From: JAVVSR01 sp036654095
Lineage (GTDB): Bacteria > Bacillota > Clostridia > Christensenellales > CAG-917
NCBI GenBank assembly: GCA_036654095.1
Contig: JAVVSR010000013.1
Location: 1 to 48,787 of the forward strand
DNA length: 48,787 nucleotides
Direction: 5' to 3'
Shown: piece by piece, positions 39,710 to 48,612 of the stretch
Position numbering within the stretch: the stretch's first letter is position 1
How the letters are laid out: every line of letters begins with the position of its first letter
Position numbers and translations under genes: made by a program
Notes under the pieces: generated by a model
Databases searched by the model: none
Told to the model about the DNA's origin: nothing
What the model saw: only the letters and a program-made list of their open reading frames with translations

Positions 39710-40906
39710 ATGAAACTTCAATTTATTCTTGACTTAACTATTATTTTAATGTCTACCAAACTTTTGGGATTGCTTATGCGCTCAATAAAACTTCCCGAAG
39801 TTGTTGGCGGACTGCTTGCAGGCATTTTGCTTGGCCCTTCTCTGTTGGGGTGGGTTTCCGACTCGGATAGTTTAAATATTTTTGCTGAAGTCGGCGTTAT
39901 TTTAATTATGTTTACAGCGGGTATTGAAACTAATTTAAAACAAATTAAAGATACAGGCAAAGCCTCTTTTGTAATAACGACGCTAGGTGTTGTTGTTCCA
40001 CTTGGTTTTGGATTTTTATTAGCGGGGTTGTTTAACGGATTTACTAAAGCTAATTTAATTCAAAATATGTTTTATGGCGTTATGCTAACAGCCACATCAG
40101 TTACAATTACAGTGGCCACTCTTAAAGAATTAGGCAGGCTTAACACGCGCGTAGGCACGTCAATAATATCAGCTGCTATTCTTGACGATATTATTGGCCT
40201 AGTTATTTTGTCAATATTTATCGGCCTTGAAAATCCTAACGCGGTAAGTCCGTGGATGACCATTTTAAATACGATATTATTTTTCCTGTTTGCCATTGCC
40301 GCAGGTATTGTTTTCCACTTTATTTACAAGTTTTTGGAGCACAAATATCCACAAAGCCGACGTATGATTATTTTCGGATTGGCATTATGCTTTTTTTATT
40401 CGTACGCAGCGGAAAAATGGTTTGGCCTTGCCGATATCACTGGAGCGTTTTGCGCGGGTATAATTCTTTCAAACTTAAAAACTTCAAGTTTTATTGTTCA
40501 CCGTGTTGACGTTACTGCATATATGATTTTTGGCCCAGTGTTTTTTGCAAGCATAGGCATTAAAACTTCTTTACAGGGTATGGATAGTTCTATGTTGCTG
40601 TTCGGGTTCTTGTTTGTTATAATTGGTTTATTAACAAAAGTAATCGGTTGCGGACTAGGCGCAAAGTTCTGTCACTTTACAACAAGGGAATCGCTTATGG
40701 TCGGTATTGGTATGGTAGCGCGCGCTGAAGTTATGTTAATCACGGCGCAAAAAGGTATTGACGTAGGTATCTTTAACCCTAAATTTATGCCATATGTAAT
40801 CGCGCTAGTTGTTGTAAGCTCGCTGCTAACACCTGTGTTGCTTAAGTTTGCATACAAATCTGACCCGCCACCACCCAACCTCATTCCCAACCATTTGTAC
40901 GCATAA
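39710..40906 (+). CDS. Monovalent cation:proton antiporter-2 (CPA2)
   Basis: A 398-residue membrane protein with about 12 helices and the Na+/H+ exchanger fold. Motifs include LPEVVGGLLAGILLGPSLLGW, FTAGIETNLKQIK, and the ion-site pair of acids in AAILDDIIGLVIL (DD type, as in electrogenic antiporters). It lacks a cytoplasmic TrkA-N domain, so it is NapA/YjbQ-like in size rather than KefB-like. It exchanges Na+ or K+ for protons. The start is ATG at 39710 with AAGG upstream; an in-frame GTG at 39701 is also possible. A terminator follows directly. Confidence 0.92.
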   Translation: MKLQFILDLTIILMSTKLLGLLMRSIKLPEVVGGLLAGILLGPSLLGWVSDSDSLNIFAEVGVILIMFTAGIETNLKQIKDTGKASFVITTLGVVVPLGFGFLLAGLFNGFTKANLIQNMFYGVMLTATSVTITVATLKELGRLNTRVGTSIISAAILDDIIGLVILSIFIGLENPNAVSPWMTILNTILFFLFAIAAGIVFHFIYKFLEHKYPQSRRMIIFGLALCFFYSYAAEKWFGLADITGAFCAGIILSNLKTSSFIVHRVDVTAYMIFGPVFFASIGIKTSLQGMDSSMLLFGFLFVIIGLLTKVIGCGLGAKFCHFTTRESLMVGIGMVARAEVMLITAQKGIDVGIFNPKFMPYVIALVVVSSLLTPVLLKFAYKSDPPPPNLIPNHLYA

Positions 40907-40923
40907 CACAAAATTAACAATAC

Positions 40924-40957
40924 AAAACAGCTAAGTAAAAACTTAGCTGTTTTTTTA
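40924..40957 (+). terminator. Terminator of CPA2 antiporter gene
   Basis: aaacagctaagt and acttagctgttt form a 12-bp stem with an aaaa loop, followed by TTTTT. Confidence 0.92.
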
Positions 40958-41117
40958 TTATATCAATAAAAAGGTTGGCTTGCCCTTGTACTTTGCTTGC
41001 CCTTGTACTTTGCTTGCCCTTGTACTTTGCTTGCCCTTGTACTTTGCTTGCCCTTGTACTTTGCTTGCCCTTGTACTTTGCTTGCCCTTGTACTTTGCTT
41101 GCCCTTGTACTTTGCTT

Positions 41118-41217
41118 NNNNNNNNNNNNNNNNNNNNNNNNNNNNNNNNNNNNNNNNNNNNNNNNNNNNNNNNNNNNNNNNNNNNNNNNNNNNNNNNNNN
41201 NNNNNNNNNNNNNNNNN
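41118..41217. other. Assembly gap (100 N) inside the 17-bp array
   Basis: Exactly 100 N with array units on both sides; a placeholder for unresolved repeat copies. Confidence 0.97.
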
Positions 41218-41268
41218 ACTTTGCTTGCCCTTGTACTTTGCTTGCCCTTGTACTTTGCTTGCCCTTGT

Positions 41269-41368
41269 NNNNNNNNNNNNNNNNNNNNNNNNNNNNNNNN
41301 NNNNNNNNNNNNNNNNNNNNNNNNNNNNNNNNNNNNNNNNNNNNNNNNNNNNNNNNNNNNNNNNNNNN
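41269..41368. other. Assembly gap (100 N) inside the 17-bp array
   Basis: A second run of exactly 100 N. The left flank has ttg-type units and the right flank has tgg-type units. Confidence 0.97.
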
Positions 41369-41562
41369 ACTTGGCTTGCCCTTGTACTTGGCTTGCCCTT
41401 GTACTTGGCTTGCCCTTGTACTTGGCTTGCCCTTGTACTTTGCTTGCCCTTGTACTTTGCTTGCCCTTGTACTTTGCTTGCCCTTGTAGATAGTGTCATT
41501 ACGTTACTAAAGCCATTAATGTTTTAATGCGCTCATATACTATTTTTAATTTTTGTAAATAA

Positions 41563-41590
41563 AAACGGCGAGGAATTAACCTCGCCGTTT
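41563..41590 (-). terminator. Terminator of the surface lipoprotein gene
   Basis: aaacggcgagg and cctcgccgttt form an 11-bp GC-rich perfect stem with an aattaa loop. On the minus strand it is followed by TTATTTAC, 17 bp past the stop. Confidence 0.88.
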
Positions 41591-41606
41591 AGTATAACTT
41601 TAAGTT

Positions 41607-44600
41607 TTAGATTTCCGTTATTGTAATGCCCGACCAACCATCTTGCGCCCTATATGCCGCCGCATATTCTTTCTTTACGTATATAACAAGATTATTTGCG
41701 CACGAGGCAAATATTCCAGTTCCAATAGTAGGAGGATTTGCGCCTATAAACGTAACTGATGTTAGACTTGTGCAGTTTGCAAACGCGCTCGAGCCGATTG
41801 ACTCAACATAAGATGGAATTTCAACGTTTGTTAAACTTGTACAATTTTCAAATGCGTGCGAATATATTGTCCTCAATTTTACAGGCAACGTGATTTTTAA
41901 AAGCGATGCGCAACCACTAAACGCGCTCGTTTCAATAGTTTCAAGCATGCTAGACGCCGAAATTGAAACAGTATTCAATTTAGTGCAACCTTCAAAAGTA
42001 CCTGTTGCAATAGTTTTTACTCCATTTGGAAGATTTATACTTGTAATAGCAGTACGAGCAAATGCCTCCGCGCCGATACTCGCAATGACAGAAGCAACGG
42101 GTATTCCGACCTGTGACAATCCATAACAGTTGTTGAATGCCTTGTCGCCAATCTTTGTAACGGAAGCGGCAATGGCAACGCTTGGCAATACGTAACAGTT
42201 TTCAAACGCGCTGTTGCCAATGGCAGTTAGGCTTGTGCTTAACCCTATTTTTTGTAGTTTCGAGCAGTTTTTAAATACGCTATCACTTAAAATTGCGATA
42301 CCTGGAATAGCTAATTCTGTTAAACTTGAGCAGTTTTCAAATGCCGAGCTACCTAATGTTTTGACAGAGCTACCTAATGTAATCGTTGTAAGAAGTGAAC
42401 AATCTTTAAATACGTTGCTGCCTATTGTCTGAAGTTGAGATTTAAGCAAATCTTCTGTTGTTGAAGCCATAAAAGTAATAGATGTCAACTTTGAACCTTC
42501 AAAAGCCGACTTTTCTATTTCAGTAATGAAGAACGGCAGCGCTATTGTGGCCAACTTAGTATTTTTAAAGGTATTAGCCTTTATTACACGGATAAGGTCG
42601 GTGAATTCTTTATTTAATTTGCCATCTGTTGTAACGTTAAATGTAGAATTATCAACAAAGATAGCGCTTATAAGACTTGTACAATTTTCAAAAGCCGACT
42701 CGCCCAAGTCTTTTAAAACATCTGGCAATTTTACCTGCGCAAGCGAAGTACAACCAAAGAAAGCACTTTGTCCGATACTAATTGTGTTGGTTAAAGTTAA
42801 ACTATTAAGAGCTGCGCAACCTTCAAACACAAGTTCACTTAGTGCTTTTGCGTTTGAATTTACCGTTGCAAGCGATTTGCAACCTTTAAATGCAGAGCGA
42901 CTAACGTTCGTAACAGAAGCAGGGATTGTCACAGATGTAATTCCCGAACCCATAAACGCTTGTTCACCAATATTTAAAAGGCTTGCGCAAGCGCTTAAAT
43001 CGACAACTCCTGTAATAGCCGAGTTGGCAAACGCGTTATCTGCAATACCAACAACTGCCGTGTCAAGCGCTGGTAACGCCCCTGTTGAAAAGTAATAAGC
43101 AATGCGGTTCACACCTACATACAAAATCGTGCTAGACGCAACGTTAAACCAAGGTGTACCGTGGAAAGCCTCTGCGCCTACAATGCTTATCCCTGTAAAT
43201 CCATCAGTGTTTGTTAATCCCGAACCATTGAACGCATAATTGCCGATGCGTAGAACATTGCTTAAACCGTCGCCATTGATAGAGGCCAAGGCCTTGCAAC
43301 CGTAAAACGAATAAGCGCCTATTGATGTTGCGCGTTTAACCGATGACAATGTAATAGTCGCCAATAATGCGCAATCTTTAAACGCGTTATCGGGGATAAT
43401 TTCAAGTTCCGAGTTAGATAGATTGGCGCTTGTCAATTTTGCGCAACTAGAAAATGCGCCCGCGCCCATACTTGTAAGTTTTAATATGCCAGTAGTCGCA
43501 ATCCCGCTGTTTGCAAGAGCATAATAACCTATTGAAGTTATGTTCGTCAAATCAAGCGCAGTTAAGTTAATGCAACCTTTAAATGCGTTGTTGCCAAGCG
43601 CTTTAACTGATGCTGGAAGCGTAATATTTTTAATCATTGCGCAATTAGCATAAGCATTATCACACACAAACGTACTAGCATCGTCAATGATAATTGTAGC
43701 TAATCCCGACGGCGCATAATAGTATTTACCACTGCCGTGTTCAACTTTAACCATACCAACCGCATTGTTTTCGTTGCCAAATAGCTTCGTAAGTTCAATC
43801 GTGCCTAGCAGCGACATTTCAGTCAACCCCGAACAGCCACTCAAACAACCTTCGGTAAGTTTGACTGCATTTCGAGGAAACGCAAGTTTTTTGATTGATG
43901 AACAGTTTAAGAAAGCATTTTTGCCAACAATTTCAAGCCTACTGTTATCTTTAAATGTTACCGTCAATAAATTTGAACAATTTGCAAATGCGTTTTCACC
44001 AATACTGTCAATGTTAGAATCAATAACAATATGCTTTAACTTTTTGTTGTAGCCAAACACGTTATTTCCAATACCGTGTATATTGATTCCATCGCAAATA
44101 TTTGGAATAATAATTGTTTCCAAATTTGCGCCATAGCTACTAATAGCAGTTATCATACCGCCGTCAACTGTGAAAATGGATTTCCATTTAGCCTTAAGCG
44201 TAACATCGTTAGCAAATTCCCACGGTTTAACACAAATGCCATCTGCGCCAGAAATGTCAACATCTTTGCCGTTGTATGCAATATACCAACCCACAAACTC
44301 ATATTGTCCATCATTTGACGTATGATTGAGGCTTGTTAAGGTTAAACCAATAGAAAAGTTTGTTTGACCAAAAGTAACCGTCCTCGGGTCAATCGATAGA
44401 CCCGCTGAATTAAATGTAGTTGTATCAAATGTTATTGTATAACTTTCGGGAACAAATTTCGCGCAAATTTTAATATTGCTTGAAAATGCTACCGTATATG
44501 TTGCGCCATCTGCCGATAAACCACTAGTTGGAACTGTTAAGTTTCCTTTTTCATCAACATTATACCAACTAACAAATTTATAACCAGAAAGCGGAGTAGC

Positions 44601-46934
44601 GATAGCGTTCACAATTTCGCCATAGCTATATTCCTTTTCCTCGGGAAGATTTGTTGTCCCCCCTACTTTGTCTAACACGGTCACGTTGATTTTATATTTA
44701 ACAGGTATCCAAGTAGCGTCCAATGTGGTGTTTGTAGTTAAAGTAACAACGCTAGCGCCATTGCTGTCGGTAACTTTTTGAGATTGATAAACCCAACCGC
44801 CGAATGTGTAATGCGGCTTAGACGGAACTGGAAGTTTAAAAGCTTGACCATAGTCTACTTCGACAGTAGACAGTTCATCGCCATTCATAGTAACAGTAAT
44901 TTTTTCATATTTCCAAACAGCAACCAAGAAAATATCTTGACTTAACACAACGTCACCGCTTACAAACGGAGTACTTCCATCGGTAGAGAATGCAGGTAAA
45001 TCAATAAGTTCTTCTCCATTTGTTGAGTTAATATTGACCCACTTTAAAAATTGATGTCCAGGTTTTTGAACGGGATTTCCAACATTAACAACTGTGTTTA
45101 AAGCGTAAATACCTTGCTGACCAACCAAATCCTTGCCTAAATACGAAACAGTGCTTGCAACCACCTTATCACCCGCAATCGTAGGTATTGTACCTGCGTT
45201 GCTATTGCTGTTAAGAACGCGTAAAGCATAAACATTTTCTTCCCAAATTGCATACAAAGTCAGCGTAGACAAACTGTTGTTCATCGTCCACAATCCATCT
45301 GTCCAAAACGGAGTAAGCTCCGAAATAATCGGCGCACCTTGATTGTTTGTAATAACTTTTGTAGCATCGTTGGCATCTAACGACCAGCCAACAAACCTTG
45401 AATTTACGGTTGTTGGTACAGCGCCTAATGCAATCGCGTCACCATAATTAACCCGCTTTGTTGCAGCCGTGGGCGCGCTTGGATAATTTAAATCAAATGT
45501 AAGCGTTGTTGAAAAAATTTCAAAATAAGCTGTTAAACTGCGCGCGCTTGGCTTTTCCATTTTAAATGTATAAACTAACTCAGTGCTTAAAAATGCCCCT
45601 TGCGAATCTGCCGTATTTTTCCAGCCTAAAAATTTATATCCAACCTCAGGCTTTGCGGTAACCGACACACTTTCAAGATACGACGCCTCTCGACCACCTT
45701 CTACCGAGCCTCCTGCGCTAGCAATTACGCTAACCATATATTTTTTATATTCCCACTTAGGAGTTAGTGTAACATCTTTATCAATATTCCAACTTATGAC
45801 ACCTTTGCCTTTTGCATCAAAAACCATAGTTTCATTGTAAAACCAACCTGCAAATGTGCCGAAATTATGTTCAGGAACAACAAGGTTGCCACCAACCATA
45901 AGCAAAATATCCAAGCCATTTGGAGCTGTATCATATGTAACTTTAAGCTTTCGATTGCCCTCATACTTTTTAATGTTAGGGTCACTTAAGTCAAGGTCAA
46001 CAGTATACTTCTCGGCTTCCCACTCGGCATATAGGGTAACACTCTTTGTAACGGTATCCTTCGAAAAATCCCAATTTTTATAGGACTGTCCACTTCCGTC
46101 ACTAGACGCATAAGACCAGTTTGTCAAGCGATAACCCTTTCGAGAAACCGACGGCGCAGTGATTAAACTACCCGTTTCGCATTCAATCGTAGAAATCAAA
46201 GATGTTCCACTTAAAAATCTAACAGCATAAATAGGCATACGCTCAATTTGCAAAATTATCTTATGCGTAACACTCGAATCGGCAGTAGTAATTTTTAAAT
46301 AAAAATTGTTTATCCCTGATTCAATCGGCGTCGCTTGCAAATTAGACACAGTTTTCGAAAAACCACTATCGCTAAATACAAGCAAAGTCGCTCCAGCGCT
46401 TATCGCCAACGTATTAAAGTCAAACGAACTTGTATCTTTTGGCAACGCAATTTTGGTTTTATAAATATCAATAGCGTTTGCGTCAAACACCGCATCGGGA
46501 TTAGTTGGGTCATATTTGTTGATAAAATCAAACCTATCGTCAACAATGGCGCAATCATCTTTCGAAACCCACTTAGCGTAAAGAGAAGTTTTTTTACTTA
46601 TCGTATCCACGCTAAAATCAAAAACATTTTCAAAAGTTTCATCCTTGTACCAATTAATAAAAATGAACCCTTCTTTTAATTTATTGAGTAAAAGTTTTGT
46701 TTTTGAAATAACTGGCGGATTAATTTTTGAGCCAACACCTGCAACAAGTGAACCTTTAACGTCGACTGTTGAAGCAACCACACCATCACTCATAAAACTA
46801 ACAGTATATGTAGGCTTTTTGTTTCCACTTCCACCACCAGGCGTAACGGGCGTGTCTTTATCACAACCAGCGACAACTCCCAAAGCAAGGATAAGTGTTA
46901 AACATAAAACAAGTACTTTTGAGATTTTTTTCAT
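41607..46934 (-). CDS. Giant BspA/InlB-type leucine-rich-repeat surface lipoprotein
   Basis: A 1775-residue secreted protein. The N-terminus is a lipoprotein signal with lipobox VAGC (Cys24) and then a Pro/Gly-rich linker. Residues ~45-930 contain about nine InlB B-repeat-like modules, each ending in patterns such as LYAKW, LYAEW, LTPKW, LVAVW or LKAKW. Residues ~935-1760 contain about 31 BspA/TpLRR (LRR_5) repeats of ~23 residues with the core (A/V)F.(N/G)C..L..(V/I). There is no LPXTG or transmembrane anchor at the C-terminus, so it is held by lipid. Such proteins act in adhesion or host/microbe contact, which is inferred from the family. The ATG follows AAGGATGA, and a promoter lies at 47001-47029. 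Confidence 0.93.
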   Translation of the reverse strand: MKKISKVLVLCLTLILALGVVAGCDKDTPVTPGGGSGNKKPTYTVSFMSDGVVASTVDVKGSLVAGVGSKINPPVISKTKLLLNKLKEGFIFINWYKDETFENVFDFSVDTISKKTSLYAKWVSKDDCAIVDDRFDFINKYDPTNPDAVFDANAIDIYKTKIALPKDTSSFDFNTLAISAGATLLVFSDSGFSKTVSNLQATPIESGINNFYLKITTADSSVTHKIILQIERMPIYAVRFLSGTSLISTIECETGSLITAPSVSRKGYRLTNWSYASSDGSGQSYKNWDFSKDTVTKSVTLYAEWEAEKYTVDLDLSDPNIKKYEGNRKLKVTYDTAPNGLDILLMVGGNLVVPEHNFGTFAGWFYNETMVFDAKGKGVISWNIDKDVTLTPKWEYKKYMVSVIASAGGSVEGGREASYLESVSVTAKPEVGYKFLGWKNTADSQGAFLSTELVYTFKMEKPSARSLTAYFEIFSTTLTFDLNYPSAPTAATKRVNYGDAIALGAVPTTVNSRFVGWSLDANDATKVITNNQGAPIISELTPFWTDGLWTMNNSLSTLTLYAIWEENVYALRVLNSNSNAGTIPTIAGDKVVASTVSYLGKDLVGQQGIYALNTVVNVGNPVQKPGHQFLKWVNINSTNGEELIDLPAFSTDGSTPFVSGDVVLSQDIFLVAVWKYEKITVTMNGDELSTVEVDYGQAFKLPVPSKPHYTFGGWVYQSQKVTDSNGASVVTLTTNTTLDATWIPVKYKINVTVLDKVGGTTNLPEEKEYSYGEIVNAIATPLSGYKFVSWYNVDEKGNLTVPTSGLSADGATYTVAFSSNIKICAKFVPESYTITFDTTTFNSAGLSIDPRTVTFGQTNFSIGLTLTSLNHTSNDGQYEFVGWYIAYNGKDVDISGADGICVKPWEFANDVTLKAKWKSIFTVDGGMITAISSYGANLETIIIPNICDGINIHGIGNNVFGYNKKLKHIVIDSNIDSIGENAFANCSNLLTVTFKDNSRLEIVGKNAFLNCSSIKKLAFPRNAVKLTEGCLSGCSGLTEMSLLGTIELTKLFGNENNAVGMVKVEHGSGKYYYAPSGLATIIIDDASTFVCDNAYANCAMIKNITLPASVKALGNNAFKGCINLTALDLTNITSIGYYALANSGIATTGILKLTSMGAGAFSSCAKLTSANLSNSELEIIPDNAFKDCALLATITLSSVKRATSIGAYSFYGCKALASINGDGLSNVLRIGNYAFNGSGLTNTDGFTGISIVGAEAFHGTPWFNVASSTILYVGVNRIAYYFSTGALPALDTAVVGIADNAFANSAITGVVDLSACASLLNIGEQAFMGSGITSVTIPASVTNVSRSAFKGCKSLATVNSNAKALSELVFEGCAALNSLTLTNTISIGQSAFFGCTSLAQVKLPDVLKDLGESAFENCTSLISAIFVDNSTFNVTTDGKLNKEFTDLIRVIKANTFKNTKLATIALPFFITEIEKSAFEGSKLTSITFMASTTEDLLKSQLQTIGSNVFKDCSLLTTITLGSSVKTLGSSAFENCSSLTELAIPGIAILSDSVFKNCSKLQKIGLSTSLTAIGNSAFENCYVLPSVAIAASVTKIGDKAFNNCYGLSQVGIPVASVIASIGAEAFARTAITSINLPNGVKTIATGTFEGCTKLNTVSISASSMLETIETSAFSGCASLLKITLPVKLRTIYSHAFENCTSLTNVEIPSYVESIGSSAFANCTSLTSVTFIGANPPTIGTGIFASCANNLVIYVKKEYAAAYRAQDGWSGITITEI

Positions 46935-47000
46935 ATTATCATCCTTTTTAATTTAAGACATAACAATGTCAAAAATTTAGCAATAAATATAGATACTAAT

Positions 47001-47029
47001 ATTTTAATACATAATCGCTGATTAGTCAA
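47001..47029 (-). promoter_or_regulatory. Promoter of surface lipoprotein gene
   Basis: The minus strand has TTGACT (47024-47029), a 17-bp spacer and TAAAAT (47001-47006), giving a leader of ~60 nt. The stretch 47030-47209 is AT-rich without recognised features. Confidence 0.7.
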
Positions 47030-47209
47030 TACTAATTATATATATATCTATGAGCATAGTACTGAAAACATTAAATATGTTAAAAAAAACACAATATATA
47101 AACAAAAAATTTAAAATTGCTAAAACTTGTAAACATTTACTGTCAAAAATACATTAGTCGCTGTAATAATCAACATCTTTATATGTTGTTTTTTTATATA
47201 AATAAATAT

Positions 47210-47246
47210 GGTAAAAAAAATAACGACAAATTAATTTGCCGTTATT
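47210..47246 (-). terminator. Terminator of the Y1 transposase gene
   Basis: aataacgacaaatt and aatttgccgttatt form a 14-bp stem with one G-U pair and almost no loop (the innermost pairs must open). On the minus strand it is followed by TTTTTTT. Confidence 0.8.
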
Positions 47247-47296
47247 TAAATATTTTCAAAATTATTTACTCGCTTTAAAACCTTTTTAAATGCAAT

Positions 47297-48058
47297 TTAT
47301 GCCTTGTAATTTATTTTTTTTGCTGTCCTTCTTATTTTTTCACGGTCAAGCCCAACAAGAACAGCCACATCGCGTAGCGAAACACCACTTCGCGTTTGCA
47401 ATTCGTAAATTACCGTACGCAAAAGCTCAGGGTCTTGCAATGCTTTTTTATCAGTTATATTAAACTTTCTAATTAAATCAAGCAAAACTTTATCGCAATC
47501 TTCATTCGGCCTAGCTTCGTGAAAATCATAATCGCCGTGCGAAAACGATGAAAGTTCGGGTATCTTTTTAAACAAACGCTTAATTTCATTATAATCAATA
47601 AAACTTAGACTATTTAAATAATCCTTAGCGCTTGAAAACATATATTCGCTGCTATTAGTCGCAACTCTAGCCTTTATAGGATTGTTATGTACAAAATATA
47701 TCGCTCCTAATACCTCATCATTATTTTGCAAACTGTCGCTTTCATAGCGACCATCAAAAACATAACCATTTCGCCCGCTTATCCTGTTATAAAACTTGGC
47801 ATACGTTGTATTAAGACGGCGCATAAACTCTGAAATATTGCTAGTATCTTCTGACGAAACTACCAAATGCGAATGGTTATCCATTACGCAATACGCTAAA
47901 ACAGAAACATTTAAATCGCGCGCCTTTTCTTCAACAGTGGCAAGATAAAAGTTTTTCATATTTTGCGCGTTAAAAATTTCAAGCCCTTGCAGACCTTCAG
48001 AAAGTATATGAAAATGCATCGCGTCTTCAAATAAACTACTTCGTGCAACTCTTGTCAT
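47297..48058 (-). CDS. REP-associated-type tyrosine transposase (Y1/RAYT-like)
   Basis: A 253-residue HUH endonuclease. The metal motif is HSH at 62-64 (MDNHSHLVV), followed by FMRRLNTTYAKFYNRISGRNGYVFDGRYES. The likely nucleophile is Y121 in AIYFVHNNPIKA, the place of RYIxLNPVRA in this family. A C-terminal ~60-residue helix-turn-helix (SGVSLRDVAVLVGLDREKIRR) is appended. Y1 proteins cut and join single-stranded DNA at hairpins; RAYT-type members are usually not in mobile elements but act on dispersed palindromes. No terminal inverted repeats or target duplication are visible. It has a perfect sigma-A promoter, an AGAGG site 6 nt from the ATG and its own terminator, which is like a resident gene. 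Confidence 0.9.
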   Translation of the reverse strand: MTRVARSSLFEDAMHFHILSEGLQGLEIFNAQNMKNFYLATVEEKARDLNVSVLAYCVMDNHSHLVVSSEDTSNISEFMRRLNTTYAKFYNRISGRNGYVFDGRYESDSLQNNDEVLGAIYFVHNNPIKARVATNSSEYMFSSAKDYLNSLSFIDYNEIKRLFKKIPELSSFSHGDYDFHEARPNEDCDKVLLDLIRKFNITDKKALQDPELLRTVIYELQTRSGVSLRDVAVLVGLDREKIRRTAKKINYKA

Positions 48059-48099
48059 AATTACCTCTTTCGTAAGTTATTTAATTTACTCATGATTAA

Positions 48100-48128
48100 A
48101 TTATATTCGCTTATTGCAACAATGTCAA
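48100..48128 (-). promoter_or_regulatory. Perfect-consensus promoter of the Y1 transposase gene
   Basis: The minus strand has TTGACA (48123-48128), a 17-bp spacer and TATAAT (48100-48105), about 42 bp before the ATG. Confidence 0.85.
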
Positions 48129-48183
48129 CTAAACTGTCATTAAATACGTCACTTTATATGCAAAAAATATATTGTTCTACAAA

Positions 48184-48214
48184 AAAAACCGCCACGTGAA
48201 ATGTGACGATTTTT
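48184..48214 (-). terminator. Terminator of tRNA-Thr
   Basis: The minus strand has CGTCAC...GTGGCG (one G-U) around an ATTTCAC-type loop, followed by TTTTTTTT, directly after the tRNA. Confidence 0.8.
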
Positions 48215-48290
48215 TGGAGCTGGTGGGCGGATTCGAACCGCCGACCTATTCATTACGAGTGAATCGCTCTGCCAACTGAGCTACACCAGC
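48215..48290 (-). tRNA. tRNA-Thr (anticodon CGT)
   Basis: The minus strand folds as a 76-nt tRNA with encoded CCA. The acceptor is GCTGGTG/CACCAGC, the D-arm is GCTCAGTTGGCAGAGC, the anticodon stem ATTCA/TGAAT carries loop CTCGTAA (anticodon CGT, reading ACG), the T-arm is GGCGGTTCGAATCCGCC, and the discriminator is T. Confidence 0.96.
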
Positions 48291-48303
48291 CCGAAACATT
48301 GAT

Positions 48304-48331
48304 ATTATACCATAATATTAAATTATATCAA
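48304..48331 (-). promoter_or_regulatory. Promoter of tRNA-Thr
   Basis: The minus strand has TTGATA (48326-48331), a 16-bp spacer and TATAAT (48304-48309), just upstream of the tRNA. From 48332 to 48612 I see no gene or structured element. Confidence 0.75.
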
Positions 48332-48612
48332 GCAAAATATTAATATTTTTTTATTGTTTTAAATAATATATAAATAAATCATTGTAAATTATTAGCGCCC
48401 TATCACATCGCAACCAAGCCTTTACACCACTAAGTAACTAGCGCAACGCTAAAATGCTTGCTTTTAACACTCTTCTTAAACACACTTTAACTTGCGACAC
48501 GCGCTAAAACACTTTATATTGCCTATTTAACTTATTACTATTTTATATACTACGAATTTATTAATCATTTAAATATATCATTTACGCTTTTTAATTTGCT
48601 AAAAAGCACAAG

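Larger units (their letters stand above)
40974..41489. repeat. 17-bp tandem array interrupted by two assembly gaps
   Basis: The unit cttgcccttgtactttg (17 bp) repeats head to tail without spacers. A block of units near 41369-41440 carries tgg instead of ttg (cttgcccttgtacttgg), with the standard form on both sides. The unit contains no stop in several frames, so long open frames cross it on both strands, but the peptide has no coding character. The true length is unknown because of the gaps. Confidence 0.95.

Noticed and set aside
40963..41527. Repetitive proteins in several frames of the 17-bp array
   Set aside because: A 17-bp unit without stops opens many frames at once, there are no start signals, and the frames run through N gaps.
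42526..43095. 189-residue plus-strand frame and other frames inside the surface lipoprotein gene
   Set aside because: Antisense shadows of the LRR repeats with no start signals or domains.
47297..48058. Complete IS200/IS605-type insertion sequence
   Set aside because: No TnpB, no recognisable left and right end hairpins with target motif, and the gene has a housekeeping-type promoter and terminator.
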